Shown here piece after piece: positions 8,261-18,291 of a DNA stretch of 64,000 nucleotides; the first letter of the stretch is position 1; every line of letters starts with the position of its first letter. The translations under genes and the position numbers were made by a program. The stretch spans positions 838 through 64,837 of the forward strand of contig NZ_KI912488.1 in assembly GCF_000518745.1 (NCBI RefSeq), given 5' to 3'. The notes beneath the pieces are model-generated. The model saw only the letters and a list, made by a program, of their open reading frames with translations. It was not told the DNA's origin and searched no databases. The stretch comes from Phaseolibacter flectens ATCC 12775. Its GTDB lineage: Bacteria > Pseudomonadota > Gammaproteobacteria > Enterobacterales > Enterobacteriaceae.

Positions 8261-10111
8261 ATGCCTAAGTACCGTTCTGCAACGACAACACATGGCCGTA
8301 ATATGGCTGGCGCCCGTGCGTTATGGCGTGCCACTGGGATGACCGATGATGATTTTGGTAAGCCCATCATCGCTGTGGTGAATTCGTTCACTCAATTTGT
8401 GCCAGGCCATGTTCATTTAAGGGATATGGGCAAGCTAGTGGCTGAACAGATCGAGGCAGCTGGTGGGGTTGCTAAAGAGTTTAATACGATTGCAGTAGAT
8501 GATGGTATTGCGATGGGGCATGGTGGGATGCTTTATTCTCTGCCTTCCCGAGAGTTAATTGCTGATTCTGTTGAATATATGGTGAATGCACATTGTGCGG
8601 ATGCCATGGTCTGTATTTCTAACTGTGACAAAATTACGCCGGGTATGTTGATGGCGGCACTGAGATTAAATATTCCAGTGATCTTTGTTTCTGGTGGGCC
8701 AATGGAAGCGGGCAAAACCCGATTGTCGGACCAACTTATTAAGTTAGATTTGGTTGATGCCATGATCCAGGGAGCCAATCCCAAGGTTAGCGATGCAGAC
8801 AGTGAGCAGATTGAACGTTCTGCGTGTCCCACTTGTGGCTCCTGTTCCGGGATGTTCACGGCTAATTCCATGAATTGCTTAACAGAAGCACTGGGTTTGG
8901 CGTTGCCAGGTAATGGTTCATTATTGGCGACTCATGCGGATCGTAAGCAGCTATTTCTCGAGGCGGGGCAACGCATTGTGCAGTTGACCAAACGTTACTA
9001 TGAGCAGGATGACCTGAGTGTGCTGCCACGCCAGATTGCGAATAAATCCGCTTTTAATAATGCAATGACACTGGATATTGCGATGGGTGGATCAACCAAT
9101 ACGGTATTGCACTTATTGGCGGCGGCACAAGAGGGGGATATTGCCTTTGATATTCAGGATATTGACCGGTTATCCCGTCAAGTTCCCCATCTGTGCAAAG
9201 TGGCGCCGAGTACTCAGAAGTATCATATGGAAGATGTGCACCGTGCAGGCGGGGTCTATGGCATTTTAGGTGAGCTTGCTCGTGCCGACCTGTTAGCACT
9301 GGATGTGACGAATATTTTAGGGCAGACATTGGCTGAAACCTTGCAGCAATACGATATCATGCAAACACAGCAACAGGCCATTTTGGATATGTATCGGGCA
9401 GGTCCAGCAGGGATCCGCACCACCCAAGCGTTTTCTCAAGATTGCCGTTTTAGCACCTTGGATAAGGACAGGCAGGAGGGATGTATCCGCGCGTTGTCAC
9501 ATGCTTACTCTCAGGATGGTGGACTTGCGGTGTTAGCCGGCAATTTGGCTGAGGATGGGTGTATTGTCAAAACTGCCGGTGTTAATAGTGACATCTTGGT
9601 TTTTGAAGGCCCAGCAAAGGTCTATGAAAGTCAAGATGATGCGGTGACTGCTATTCTGGGTGGGCAAGTGGTGGCGGGCGATGTGGTGGTGATCCGCTAT
9701 GAAGGGCCACGCGGCGGCCCCGGTATGCAGGAAATGCTGTACCCAACCACCTACCTTAAATCGATGGGTTTGGGTAAACGTTGTGCACTGATCACAGATG
9801 GCCGTTTTTCTGGTGGAACATCGGGGTTATCCATTGGCCATGTTTCTCCTGAGGCGGCGAGTGGGGGTGTCATTGCTTTAGTGAAGTCTGGTGATCGGAT
9901 CCGCATTGATATCCCAGATCGGCGTATCACGTTGGTGGTCAGTGAGGCGGAATTAAGTCAACGACGGGATCAAGAGCAAGCTCGTGCAGAAAAAGCCTAT
10001 ACGCCTTATCAGCGCCAGCGGGATGTCTCTTTTGCTTTAAAAGCCTATGCCGCTTTGGCAACCAGTGCTGATAAAGGGGCGGTCAGAGATAAAAGCAAGC
10101 TTGGAGGCTAG
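8261..10111 (+). CDS. ilvD: Dihydroxyacid dehydratase
   Basis: Iron-sulfur enzyme that dehydrates 2,3-dihydroxy-isovalerate and 2,3-dihydroxy-3-methylvalerate to the keto acids used by IlvE. It has 616 residues, identical to the E. coli length. The cluster-ligand motifs SNCDKITPG and [11 protein letters not shown] are present, and the C-terminus is [16 protein letters not shown] chose ATG 8261 ([15 protein letters not shown]) because it matches the family N-terminus. A TTG at 8255 sits closer to GGAG (8247-8250) and would add two residues. It is followed after three bases by ilvA. Confidence 0.97.
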   Translation: MPKYRSATTTHGRNMAGARALWRATGMTDDDFGKPIIAVVNSFTQFVPGHVHLRDMGKLVAEQIEAAGGVAKEFNTIAVDDGIAMGHGGMLYSLPSRELIADSVEYMVNAHCADAMVCISNCDKITPGMLMAALRLNIPVIFVSGGPMEAGKTRLSDQLIKLDLVDAMIQGANPKVSDADSEQIERSACPTCGSCSGMFTANSMNCLTEALGLALPGNGSLLATHADRKQLFLEAGQRIVQLTKRYYEQDDLSVLPRQIANKSAFNNAMTLDIAMGGSTNTVLHLLAAAQEGDIAFDIQDIDRLSRQVPHLCKVAPSTQKYHMEDVHRAGGVYGILGELARADLLALDVTNILGQTLAETLQQYDIMQTQQQAILDMYRAGPAGIRTTQAFSQDCRFSTLDKDRQEGCIRALSHAYSQDGGLAVLAGNLAEDGCIVKTAGVNSDILVFEGPAKVYESQDDAVTAILGGQVVAGDVVVIRYEGPRGGPGMQEMLYPTTYLKSMGLGKRCALITDGRFSGGTSGLSIGHVSPEAASGGVIALVKSGDRIRIDIPDRRITLVVSEAELSQRRDQEQARAEKAYTPYQRQRDVSFALKAYAALATSADKGAVRDKSKLGG

Positions 10112-10114
10112 TTT

Positions 10115-11656
10115 ATGGCATTAAGCCGAACATTATCAGGGACGCCGTCCGCGGCAGAATACTTGCATGCTATTCTACGATCCTCTGTCTATGATGTGGC
10201 GCAGGTCACACCGTTGCAGAAAATGGAAAAATTATCCCGCCGATTAGACAACACCATCTTGGTTAAGCGGGAAGATCGTCAGCCTGTCCACAGTTTCAAA
10301 ATACGGGGTGCTTACGCCATGATCGCGGCCTTAACGCCACAGCAAAAACAAGGCGGCGTGGTCACCGCGTCGGCGGGGAATCATGCTCAAGGTGTTGCCT
10401 TATCTGCAAGCCAACTGGGGATCAACGCGAAAATTGTCATGCCCAAGGCCACCGCCGATATCAAAGTCGATGCGGTCAGGGCGATGGGCGGTGAGGTGAT
10501 CTTGCAGGGTGCTAATTTTGATGAGGCTAAAGCGTATGCACAGCATTTGGCGGAAAACGGGGGATACACCTTTATCCCACCGTTTGATCATCCCGCAGTG
10601 ATTGCTGGACAAGGAACGCTCGCACTGGAACTTTTACAACAGGATGCACATATTGATCGTATTTTTGTCCCTGTTGGGGGGGGGGGATTAGTGGCGGGTG
10701 TGGCAGTACTGATAAAACAGTTATTACCTGAAATTAAGGTGATCGCCGTTGAAGCTAGTGACTCTGCTTGTTTGAAAGCTGCTCTGGATGCCGGAAAGCC
10801 AGTCACATTAGACAGAGTTGGTTTATTTGCGGAAGGGGTGGCAGTAAAGCAGATCGGCAGTGAAACTTTCCGGCTTTGTCAGCACTATTTAGATGATATT
10901 ATTACGGTTGATAGTGATGCCATTTGTGCGGCGATGAAAGATATTTTTGATGATGTTCGAGCGATTGCTGAACCGTCGGGGGCGCTGGCACTGGCGGGGA
11001 TGAAAAAATATATCCAACTGCATGGCATAACGGGTGAGCGTCTGACTCACGTCCTTTCTGGTGCCAATGTGAATTTTCATGGTTTACGCTATGTGTCTGA
11101 GCGTTGTGAGCTCGGCGAGGATCGTGAGGCGTTACTGGCGGTCACCATTCCAGAACAGCAAGGCAGTTTTTTGACATTCTGCAAAACGTTGGGGGGGCGA
11201 ATGGTCACCGAGTTTAATTACCGTTATGCCGGTAGCGACCATGCGCGTATTTTTGTTGGCGTGCGTTTAACTCGGGGTGTGCAGGAACGCCAAGAGATTG
11301 TTCAGCAGTTACGTGATGCCGATTACCAAGTTGTCGATCTGTCTGATGATGAAATGGCGAAGCTGCATCTGCGCTATATGGCGGGAGGCCGTCCGAGCCA
11401 AGTATTGTCAGAGCGCCTATACAGCTTTGAGTTCCCTGAAGCGCCGGGGGCACTACTGCGATTTTTGGAAACATTGGGAGGCCACTGGAATATTTCGCTG
11501 TTTCATTACCGCAGTCATGGCAGCGATTATGGTCGAGTGTTGACAGCTTTTGAAGTTCATCAGCAGGATGATCGATTTACTGCCCATCTACAAAAGCTGG
11601 GTTATCAATACACTGATGAAACGGACAACCCTGCGTTTCAATTTTTCTTGGCATGA
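10115..11656 (+). CDS. ilvA: Biosynthetic threonine ammonia-lyase
   Basis: PLP enzyme converting threonine to 2-ketobutyrate, the committed step of isoleucine synthesis, normally inhibited by isoleucine. It has 513 residues. The PLP lysine is K62 in HSFKIRGAY. The phosphate-binding tetraglycine loop VGGGGL is at residues 187-192. Two C-terminal ACT-like regulatory domains (about 330-513) include the YSFEFPEAPGALLRFL motif, so feedback control should be intact. The tetraglycine loop is encoded by an uninterrupted run of 11 G residues, a potential slippage site. It is the last gene of ilvGMEDA and converges on ilvY. Confidence 0.97.
   Translation: MALSRTLSGTPSAAEYLHAILRSSVYDVAQVTPLQKMEKLSRRLDNTILVKREDRQPVHSFKIRGAYAMIAALTPQQKQGGVVTASAGNHAQGVALSASQLGINAKIVMPKATADIKVDAVRAMGGEVILQGANFDEAKAYAQHLAENGGYTFIPPFDHPAVIAGQGTLALELLQQDAHIDRIFVPVGGGGLVAGVAVLIKQLLPEIKVIAVEASDSACLKAALDAGKPVTLDRVGLFAEGVAVKQIGSETFRLCQHYLDDIITVDSDAICAAMKDIFDDVRAIAEPSGALALAGMKKYIQLHGITGERLTHVLSGANVNFHGLRYVSERCELGEDREALLAVTIPEQQGSFLTFCKTLGGRMVTEFNYRYAGSDHARIFVGVRLTRGVQERQEIVQQLRDADYQVVDLSDDEMAKLHLRYMAGGRPSQVLSERLYSFEFPEAPGALLRFLETLGGHWNISLFHYRSHGSDYGRVLTAFEVHQQDDRFTAHLQKLGYQYTDETDNPAFQFFLA
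10676..10686 (+). repeat. Poly-G tract (11 G) inside ilvA
   Basis: Eleven consecutive G residues encode Gly188-Gly191 (GGG GGG GGG GGA) of IlvA. Other glycine codons were available, so the homopolymer is not required by the protein. Confidence 0.97.
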
Positions 11657-11665
11657 GGCACGTCG

Positions 11666-12544
11666 TTACAACACATGCCAAAACGCGTTAATTAGCGGCT
11701 CACTGAGCCGCTTTTTTTGTACACAAATGCCTAAATCGAGTGGGGCACCAAGATCAATATTGTCAAGCACTCTAACGCGACTGCGGATGGATTCAGGACT
11801 GTTTTCCAGTACCACATCGGGGCACAAGGCAATGCCGCAGCCCATGGCAACCATTGGGACAATGGCTTCATGTCCAGCGACAGTGGCATAAATGTGAGGA
11901 TTACTGATTTTTTGTTTGCGCAACCAGCGATCAGCACTGCGTCTGGCCGGGCCTCGATCGGGAAGAATAAAGGGCAATTGCGACCAGTCAAGTGATTCGG
12001 TGATAAGTTGCTGAACTGGGCAGGGTAAGGCTGGAATAATCATCAGCAAGGGGATTTGCCCCAAGGGCTTAAAATCGATGCTGGCCGGCATATTCTCCGC
12101 TTTGCCGGCAATCGAGAGATCGGCATCCCCGGAGTTAACGATAGCAACGGCTTCAGCAGGATCACCGGTAGTCAGTTTTATTTCCACTTGTGGATGTTCT
12201 GCTCGGAATCTATCGAGAATTTGTGGAAGGTGGCTGTAGGAAGCTGTCACCGAACAAAAAAGATGTAACTCCCCACTCAAAGAAGGACTCAAGCTATCGA
12301 GGCTATGACGTAATTGTTGATAATGCAGCAGTGTCTGCTGAGCAAATTGTTTTAAACGCTCACCTGACTCAGTCAACGAAACGGAACGATTATCTCGAAG
12401 AAACAGAGGATGACCAATATCACTTTCTAGTCGCTGGATCTGTCTGGATAAGGTCGAAGGGCTGACGTGCATCATGCTAGCCGTTTGTCCAAAATGGCAG
12501 GTGTCGGCGAGGTGTAGAAACAATTTTAGGTCGCGTAAATCCAT
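11666..12544 (-). CDS. ilvY: IlvY, LysR-family activator of ilvC
   Basis: LysR-type regulator of 292 residues. With acetolactate or acetohydroxybutyrate as inducer, it activates the divergent ilvC gene and represses itself. The N-terminal helix-turn-helix reads [23 protein letters not shown] and the effector domain starts near residue 90 ([28 protein letters not shown]). I chose the start at 12544 ([13 protein letters not shown]), matching E. coli IlvY. The extended frame to 12571 would run into the operator. Its 3' end contains, on the other strand, the ilvA terminator, only nine bases past the ilvA stop codon. Confidence 0.95.
   Translation of the reverse strand: MDLRDLKLFLHLADTCHFGQTASMMHVSPSTLSRQIQRLESDIGHPLFLRDNRSVSLTESGERLKQFAQQTLLHYQQLRHSLDSLSPSLSGELHLFCSVTASYSHLPQILDRFRAEHPQVEIKLTTGDPAEAVAIVNSGDADLSIAGKAENMPASIDFKPLGQIPLLMIIPALPCPVQQLITESLDWSQLPFILPDRGPARRSADRWLRKQKISNPHIYATVAGHEAIVPMVAMGCGIALCPDVVLENSPESIRSRVRVLDNIDLGAPLDLGICVQKKRLSEPLINAFWHVL
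11694..11718 (+). terminator. Terminator of ilvGMEDA, inside the 3' end of ilvY
   Basis: Perfect stem AGCGGCTC / GAGCCGCT with an ACT loop, followed by T residues at 11712-11718. It lies downstream of ilvA but within the last codons of convergent ilvY, so both genes share these bases. Confidence 0.9.
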
Positions 12545-12565
12545 GATCTTATCCTTCGAACACTG

Positions 12566-12618
12566 TTGCAATTATTGCAATTTTATCTTGTTAATATATC
12601 AATTTCCGCAATGGAAAT
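12566..12618. promoter_or_regulatory. ilvY-ilvC divergent control region with two dyads
   Basis: Two inverted repeats lie between the divergent start codons: TTGCAATTATTGCAA (12566-12580, perfect 7-bp arms) and ATTTCC-N5-GGAAAT (12602-12618). E. coli IlvY binds tandem operators in this interval, the proximal one overlapping the ilvC promoter. A plausible ilvC -10 element, TATGAT, is at 12626-12631, with a poor -35 as expected for an activator-dependent promoter. Confidence 0.75.
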
Positions 12619-12697
12619 CCTCCCTTATGATGGATTGAAACACTGGGTGCCATCAATCATGACCCACAACAACCATTATCAGCAGGGGAGCAACACC

Positions 12698-14176
12698 ATG
12701 GCTAACTATTTTAATACATTAAACCTGCGCAATCAGTTAGCGCAATTGGGGAAATGCCGTTTTATGTCGCGCGATGAATTTGCAGATGGCGCGGGTTTTC
12801 TAAAGGGTAAGAAAGTGGTGATCATTGGTTGTGGTGCCCAAGGCCTCAATCAAGGGCTTAATATGCGTGATTCGGGTTTAGATATTGCTTACGCATTACG
12901 TGAGGAAGCCATAGCAGAACAGCGCCCATCATGGCGTAAAGCGACAGATAATGGATTTAAGGTTGGCAGTTATGCTGAGCTTATCCCACAGGCGGATCTG
13001 GTGATTAACTTGACGCCAGATAAACAGCATTCTGCTGTTGTTAAAGCGATACAGCCACTGATGAAGCAGGGATCGGCACTGGGTTATTCCCATGGCTTTA
13101 ATATTGTTGAAGTGGGCGAAACGATCCGTCCAGACATCACTGTCGTGATGGTCGCGCCAAAATGCCCGGGTACCGAAGTCCGTGAAGAGTATAAACGCGG
13201 CTTTGGCGTGCCTACCTTATTGGCGGTACACCCTGAAAATGATCCTAATAAACAGGGGCTGGCTATCGCCAAAGCGTGGGCTGCTGCGACGGGGGGACAT
13301 CGCGCAGGGGTGCTGGAATCTTCCTTTGTGGCTGAGGTGAAATCTGATTTGATGGGCGAGCAAACCATTCTGTGTGGGATGTTACAAGCGGGGTCATTAC
13401 TTTGTTATGATAAATTGGTTGCCGAGGGTAAAGATCCGGCTTACGTCGGCAAGTTGTTGCAGTCAGGGTGGGAAACCATTACCGAATCCCTAAAATTTGG
13501 GGGGATTACCTTGATGATGGACAGATTATCGAACCCAGCGAAAATTCGTGCCTATCATTTGTCAGAACAATTGAAAAAGCGGATGGCTCCCTTATTTCAA
13601 AAGCATATGGATGATATTATTTCTGGTGCTTTTTCGAGTGGTATGATGGCTGACTGGGCCAACGATGATCATGACTTGTTGACTTGGCGTGAACAAACGG
13701 GGCAAACCGCTTTTGAAAATGCGCCGGCTTATGAAGGAAAAATTTCTGAGCAATCTTATTATGACCAAGGTGTTGTTATGGTTGCGATGGTCAAAGCGGG
13801 CGTTGAGCTAGCTTTTGAAACCATGGTGGATTCAGGAATTATTGCTGAATCAGCCTATTATGAATCGTTGCATGAGCTCCCGCTGATTGCGAATACCATT
13901 GCTCGCAAGCGCTTATACGAGATGAATGTGGTGATTTCAGATACAGCTGAATACGGTAATTATCTCTTCTCTTTTGCTGCACTACCATTATTAAAAGATT
14001 TCATGGATGCATTAAAACCCGGTGATTTAGGGGAGGTTACTGCGAGCGATAATACGGTGGATAATGCCCAACTGCGTGACGTTAATGAAGCCATTCGCCA
14101 TCACCCGATTGAACTCGTCGGCAGTCGCTTACGCGATTACATGACGGATATGAAACGTATCGCTGTGGCGGGCTAA
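12698..14176 (+). CDS. ilvC: Ketol-acid reductoisomerase (class II, long form)
   Basis: NADPH-dependent enzyme of 492 residues catalysing isomerisation and reduction of acetohydroxy acids, the second step of valine/isoleucine synthesis. The length matches the enterobacterial long form with duplicated C-terminal domain. The cofactor loop is [10 protein letters not shown] (about 45-54). Mg-binding acidic residues lie in the [17 protein letters not shown] segment. ATG 12698 ([23 protein letters not shown]) is preceded by GGGGAG at spacing 8 and matches E. coli. It is transcribed alone, divergent from its activator ilvY. Confidence 0.97.
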   Translation: MANYFNTLNLRNQLAQLGKCRFMSRDEFADGAGFLKGKKVVIIGCGAQGLNQGLNMRDSGLDIAYALREEAIAEQRPSWRKATDNGFKVGSYAELIPQADLVINLTPDKQHSAVVKAIQPLMKQGSALGYSHGFNIVEVGETIRPDITVVMVAPKCPGTEVREEYKRGFGVPTLLAVHPENDPNKQGLAIAKAWAAATGGHRAGVLESSFVAEVKSDLMGEQTILCGMLQAGSLLCYDKLVAEGKDPAYVGKLLQSGWETITESLKFGGITLMMDRLSNPAKIRAYHLSEQLKKRMAPLFQKHMDDIISGAFSSGMMADWANDDHDLLTWREQTGQTAFENAPAYEGKISEQSYYDQGVVMVAMVKAGVELAFETMVDSGIIAESAYYESLHELPLIANTIARKRLYEMNVVISDTAEYGNYLFSFAALPLLKDFMDALKPGDLGEVTASDNTVDNAQLRDVNEAIRHHPIELVGSRLRDYMTDMKRIAVAG

Positions 14177-14232
14177 TTCACGAAGAATCCCTCTCTAGAG
14201 AGGCTAGCCTTCATGGATATCAGGCGCCACAG

Positions 14233-14260
14233 CCTGCCCCAGACAATCGACTGGGGCAGG
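14233..14260. terminator. Perfect hairpin after ilvC
   Basis: CCTGCCCCAG, eight-base loop, CTGGGGCAGG: a perfect 10-bp stem 57 bases after the ilvC stop. It has no T-run on the ilvC side, so it may be a weak or Rho-assisted terminator or a 3'-end stabiliser. Confidence 0.5.
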
Positions 14261-14351
14261 GATGATCTCCGGTGATCTGATGCCATGGTCTGTACAGTCA
14301 TGGTAAATCATCACACTAAGCTTTCCGATTAATACACAAAGATCCTCCGAT

Positions 14352-15365
14352 TCAGTCGTTCCTGTTGTTGTCACTGGTTGATTTTTCTGGGCGAGTCTCC
14401 GCCGTGGCGATCCAAGCTGCGCAGAATAACGTCAGGCGAGCGAAAAAATAGAAAAAAGCCATCAAACCTAGCACAGAACCAAACGCAGCTCCCGAGGGAG
14501 AGGAGGCCAATTTCGGTAGGGTAAATGTCATAATAAACTTAATGATTTCGAAGCCGATCGCAGCCAATAACGTACCACGCAATAACGCGTTACGTTGGGG
14601 TTGGTGGCGAGGGAGTATCCAAAAAATCCATAAAAATATCAGGTAGTTAGCTGTTATTGATATACTGAGTGCTATCACGGTCATGACGGGACGTAGCCAA
14701 TCAACATGTTCAAGCCCTAATGCTTGAATAATACTGGCTTGGGCAGAGCCTGCAATGGAATTGAGTGATAAGGCAATAATCAGTGCCAGCATCAATCCTG
14801 TCAGTGAGACAAAATCGCGAATATAACGACGCCATAGGGGTTCTGCATCATCCTCTTTACGTTCCCAGACATCGCGTGATTGCGCTCTGATTGCCTCACG
14901 TAAGTTGCCAACCCAACTGACACCAGAATAGAGTGCCAGTAGTAGCCCCGTCAGGCCGACGGTTGTGCGCTGTCTGATTGCAGTATTCACGGTATTTTCC
15001 AAGGTGCTGGCTAAAGTGGGATCACTGATACTGTCAACAATCTTGTTAATCAGTTCAGTCAGTAGATTTTGGTTAGAGGCGAGGACAAAACCGATTGCGG
15101 CAAAAGAAACCATTAAGATCGGGATCAGGGATAAAAAAGAAAAATAGGTGATAGCGGCACCAAATTGACTCCCTAAGCGGTCATTGAAACGTTCAATAGT
15201 GCGCAGAAAATGGGCAACTACCGGAATGTGACAAAGCCAAGTTACAAAACGAGAGGCTTTTTTAATCGACTTATCCACGGCAGGATAACCCGTCTGGATA
15301 TCCATAATCGGTTTGACATTATTCTGGTTTGAACTGTGCTTTTTTTGAGCCGGCATAGAATTCAT
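14352..15365 (-). CDS. yhjD: YhjD, inner-membrane protein of the YihY/BrkB family
   Basis: Polytopic inner-membrane protein of 337 residues, the same length as E. coli YhjD. In E. coli a YhjD change bypasses the need for Kdo in lipid A biogenesis, which led to the idea of a role in lipid IVA/LPS transport; its activity is unproven. After a charged cytoplasmic N-terminus come about six hydrophobic segments. The family blocks FNDRLGSQFGAAITYFSFLSLIPILMVSFAA-like (about 62-92), SGVSWVGNLREAIRAQ and FGSVLGLMAFFYFFARLTLFCAAWIATAE near the end are present. It stands alone between ilvC and mqo, both convergent or in separate units. Confidence 0.9.
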   Translation of the reverse strand: MNSMPAQKKHSSNQNNVKPIMDIQTGYPAVDKSIKKASRFVTWLCHIPVVAHFLRTIERFNDRLGSQFGAAITYFSFLSLIPILMVSFAAIGFVLASNQNLLTELINKIVDSISDPTLASTLENTVNTAIRQRTTVGLTGLLLALYSGVSWVGNLREAIRAQSRDVWERKEDDAEPLWRRYIRDFVSLTGLMLALIIALSLNSIAGSAQASIIQALGLEHVDWLRPVMTVIALSISITANYLIFLWIFWILPRHQPQRNALLRGTLLAAIGFEIIKFIMTFTLPKLASSPSGAAFGSVLGLMAFFYFFARLTLFCAAWIATAETRPEKSTSDNNRND

Positions 15366-15489
15366 CGTCCTTATTGAAATACATTGCTACCGCTACAGTA
15401 TAGATCATTCACCCTGTGCAAGGTGGGAAAATGAGGAAGGGGATCGAGGCCAGAGAGCATCAAGGGGATAAGCAACGGTTTATTTCGAT

Positions 15490-15514
15490 CCTAGCCCGCA
15501 TGAAGCAGGCTAGG
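15490..15514 (-). terminator. Hairpin after mqo
   Basis: CCTAGCC / GGCTAGG, 7-bp perfect stem with a further GC pair inside, directly after the mqo stop codon. No strong T-run; probably an mqo 3' terminator or processing hairpin. Confidence 0.4.
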
Positions 15515-15519
15515 TGAGA

Positions 15520-17148
15520 TCACGAAGATTGAATATCGGAAAGCATTGCCTGTGGCTTGCTTTCCATTGAGCCATGATTCAGTTCGGGTGCGGTATAATC
15601 TAACTGCAGAATTTGACTGGTCGTTTGCAAGACCTGCTCAGTCGTGGTGATATCACCATTTAAAGTTTCTTGCCAGTGAGGGATCAGACTTTTAATGACC
15701 TGCTGCCACCGGTCACTGTGTATTTTCTCATTGAAAATGCGGGTCAGTAAATCCAGCATGGCTTGTGCTGCGGTCGATGCACCGGGCGAAGCACCCAATA
15801 AGGCTGAAATACTGCCGTCTTCTGACGTGACAATTTCCGTACCAAGACGCAAGATGCCGCCCTTCTGCGGGTCATTCTCAATGATTTGCACTCGTTGACC
15901 TGCAATCGCCAGATGCCAGTCTTCCCCTTTAGCTTCAGGGACATATTCCCTAAGGGCGTTTAATCGATCGTCATCGCTTTGCATCACCTGACCGACGAGG
16001 TACTTGATCAAATTGATATTGTGTGCGCCGACTTGCAGCATGGGAACCAGATTGGCAGGTGTCATTGAGTTGAACATATCTAACAATGATCCCTGTTTTA
16101 GGAAACGGGTGGTGAAGGTGGCGAAGGGGCCAAACAGTAAGACGCGTTTACCATCAAGCACACGCGTATCCACATGAGGTACTGACATCGGTGGTGCGCC
16201 AACGCTAGCTTTACCATACACTTTAGCCAGATGACTCTGTACCAATTGCGGATTTTCCGTGACCAAAAATGAGCCACCCACTGGAAAACCGGCAAAGCAT
16301 TTTGCTTCTGGGATCCCTGTTTTTTGCAGCAGTGGCAGCGCTGCGCCTCCTGCTCCGATAAAAATTTTACCGGCAATCAGTTGTCGTTCTTTTCCTTGGG
16401 TCAAATCATTCATGATGACTTTCCAGCGCCCGTCAGGCAGACGAGTAAAATCTTTGACTTCTTGGCTGGTTTCTAACCTGAAGTGTGCTGAGCGACTTAA
16501 ACTTTCAATCAGTTGTTGGGTAATTTCACCAAAATTGACATCGGTTCCGTATTCAGAGCGGGTTGCCGCAACTTTTTGTTGGGGATCGCGACCTTGCATA
16601 ATGAGCGGCGCCCATTGTTTGATTATTGCCGGGTCATCACTGAATTGCATTCCTCGGAACAGTGTGCTGCTTTGCAACGCGTTGACCCGCTTACGCAGAA
16701 AATTGACATTGTCTTCACCCCAAACAAAGCTCATATGGGGGGTCGAATTGATGAAAGAACGTGGGGAGCGTAAGCGACCCTTGTTGACTAATGAAGACCA
16801 GAATTGGCGTGATATCAAAAAGGCTTCGTTAATTGCCAATGCTTTATTAATGTTGATGGAGCCATCGGCTTGTTCCGGTGTGTAATTGAGCTCAGCCAGT
16901 GCTGAATGTCCCGTTCCTGCATTATTCCAACCATTAGAGGACTCGCCGGCCACTTCCGGAAGACGCTCAACCATATGCAGTTTCCAGTTTGGTTCGAGCT
17001 CTTGCAGGAAGGTTGCAAGTGTTGCACTCATGACCCCCGCACCAATAAGGAGGACATCAACTTCTTCGGTATTGTGTGAGTGGGCCTTGGGGGTTGCCAA
17101 CTGGGATGAGGAGGCGGTTTGAACAGGATCCCGACTAATTTTACTCAT
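15520..17148 (-). CDS. mqo: Malate:quinone oxidoreductase
   Basis: FAD-dependent peripheral membrane enzyme oxidising malate to oxaloacetate and passing electrons to the quinone pool, a TCA-cycle step independent of NAD. The FAD-binding motif is [19 protein letters not shown] near the N-terminus. The family signatures [22 protein letters not shown] and [12 protein letters not shown] near the C-terminus are present. It is full length (542 aa from the chosen start). I chose ATG 17148 (MSKISRDPV) with GGAG upstream; a longer frame to 17229 adds a non-family leader. A C-terminal extension after the core is typical for enterobacterial Mqo. Confidence 0.95.
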   Translation of the reverse strand: MSKISRDPVQTASSSQLATPKAHSHNTEEVDVLLIGAGVMSATLATFLQELEPNWKLHMVERLPEVAGESSNGWNNAGTGHSALAELNYTPEQADGSININKALAINEAFLISRQFWSSLVNKGRLRSPRSFINSTPHMSFVWGEDNVNFLRKRVNALQSSTLFRGMQFSDDPAIIKQWAPLIMQGRDPQQKVAATRSEYGTDVNFGEITQQLIESLSRSAHFRLETSQEVKDFTRLPDGRWKVIMNDLTQGKERQLIAGKIFIGAGGAALPLLQKTGIPEAKCFAGFPVGGSFLVTENPQLVQSHLAKVYGKASVGAPPMSVPHVDTRVLDGKRVLLFGPFATFTTRFLKQGSLLDMFNSMTPANLVPMLQVGAHNINLIKYLVGQVMQSDDDRLNALREYVPEAKGEDWHLAIAGQRVQIIENDPQKGGILRLGTEIVTSEDGSISALLGASPGASTAAQAMLDLLTRIFNEKIHSDRWQQVIKSLIPHWQETLNGDITTTEQVLQTTSQILQLDYTAPELNHGSMESKPQAMLSDIQSS

Positions 17149-17653
17149 GAGGCTATATCTCCTCTGCTGCTGAGTCGCCACAAAAATTCTCAGCAGAATA
17201 CCAATAACCAGCCTGCCAGATGGCAACACTGTATTTTTTGAAAAGGCTGAAGCGTTAGCCGCTGACCACCGATGAGGCAGTGAGTAAATACCTCGTTAAA
17301 AATTCTATAGGTAAATATAACATTTTTATCTCAGGATAAAACTAATCACTGGTCAAAAATTGTGAATGCGATGATTTACCTGCAGAATCAGGCCGTATCA
17401 ATAAATAAAATAAAAAATCCTTTATATCATCATGTTATATGATAAATCAGGCAAGATCCCTTGATGAAAAATGTGATGGCAGCGACATAAACAACTTACG
17501 CGTTTCCCACGTAACTCGTTAATAAATCGCTTTTATTTCACTAACCTCATGTGAAAAAATAGAAAGCATTTTGTGATAAATTTGTTAACTGACTTGGTGG
17601 GAATTGAGGATAATTTGTGCTGTGTCTACCCTTTTTTGTTGTCAGGCCTGATC
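17149..17653. other. Upstream region of mqo
   Basis: About 500 bases without a supported gene. They should hold the mqo promoter (transcribed leftward). The region 17280-17620 is AT-rich. No operator could be identified with confidence. Confidence 0.5.
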
Positions 17654-17893
17654 TTAACGTTGATATCGGCGCCATAGAAAACGCAGCACCACAAACTCAA
17701 TGCTGCCAAGTAGTAAAAACCACAGTAAATACAGGATGGTATAAAATTGATTAATATCAACAAAATGCAATAGTGACATCAGCTTACGTACCCAGTTTAG
17801 ATCCAGCATGGGTGCGGGTAATAATAAGGCGGATAAAAAAGCCAGTAATAAAATCCCTGCTGGGATCACCAGCGTTTCTAGCGGATGTTTCAT
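17654..17893 (-). CDS. YbdJ-like small inner-membrane protein (DUF1158)
   Basis: A 79-residue protein with two hydrophobic segments: LVIPAGILLLAFLSALLLPA near the N-terminus and FYTILYLLWFLLLGSIEFVV. It ends in a basic FLWRRYQR tail, predicting a two-helix inner-membrane protein. The opening MKHPLETL, the LPAP turn and the C-terminal FVLRFLWRR match my recollection of E. coli YbdJ (DUF1158), whose function is unknown. ATG 17893 is chosen over an upstream GTG because it gives the family N-terminus. It stands alone and divergent from mntP. Confidence 0.75.
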   Translation of the reverse strand: MKHPLETLVIPAGILLLAFLSALLLPAPMLDLNWVRKLMSLLHFVDINQFYTILYLLWFLLLGSIEFVVLRFLWRRYQR

Positions 17894-18152
17894 AGTCACT
17901 CTGTGATGTTATGTTGAGGAATGCGTATTGTCGATAAAAGCGCTTGCAGATGCAATTTTTTTGCATTGTGGGTCGCCCTTAACTGCTTTATGTGGCTAAA
18001 ATCACGGAGCAGAGGGATTGGGGTGATGATTTTTTAGTTTAGCGTGTGAAAAAAGAGAGGTCTGTTTTCGTGGCGTTTGTGCGATGCTTGAGTTGGCTAT
18101 GGCTAACTCATTGTCATGCAACCTTTTCTTTTCTGATATAGTTATGGCGATG

Positions 18153-18174
18153 AAATATAGCCAATGCTATAACT
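18153..18174 (+). promoter_or_regulatory. MntR-like operator upstream of mntP
   Basis: Perfect dyad TATAGC-CAAT-GCTATA flanked by AAA and ACT. This closely follows the enterobacterial MntR box (AAACATAGC-N4-GCTATGTTT form). It is 118 bases before the mntP start codon. MntR with Mn(II) activates mntP in E. coli. A second weaker dyad (GAGTTGGCTATGGCTAACTC, 18090-18109) lies just upstream. Confidence 0.7.
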
Positions 18175-18291
18175 AACCTCATGATTTTATTGTCTTTTTA
18201 TATCGAGACTTACATGGTAAACTGACAGGTATATTGAGGTCGTCGGTCTTTGGCGATCCGAACACCAGCGTCCAGTAAAGCGATAATGATA

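Noticed and set aside
18000-18291. yybP-ykoY manganese riboswitch upstream of mntP
   Set aside because: Expected from E. coli, but I could not find the conserved loop sequences between the MntR-like box and the start codon. A covariance search would decide.
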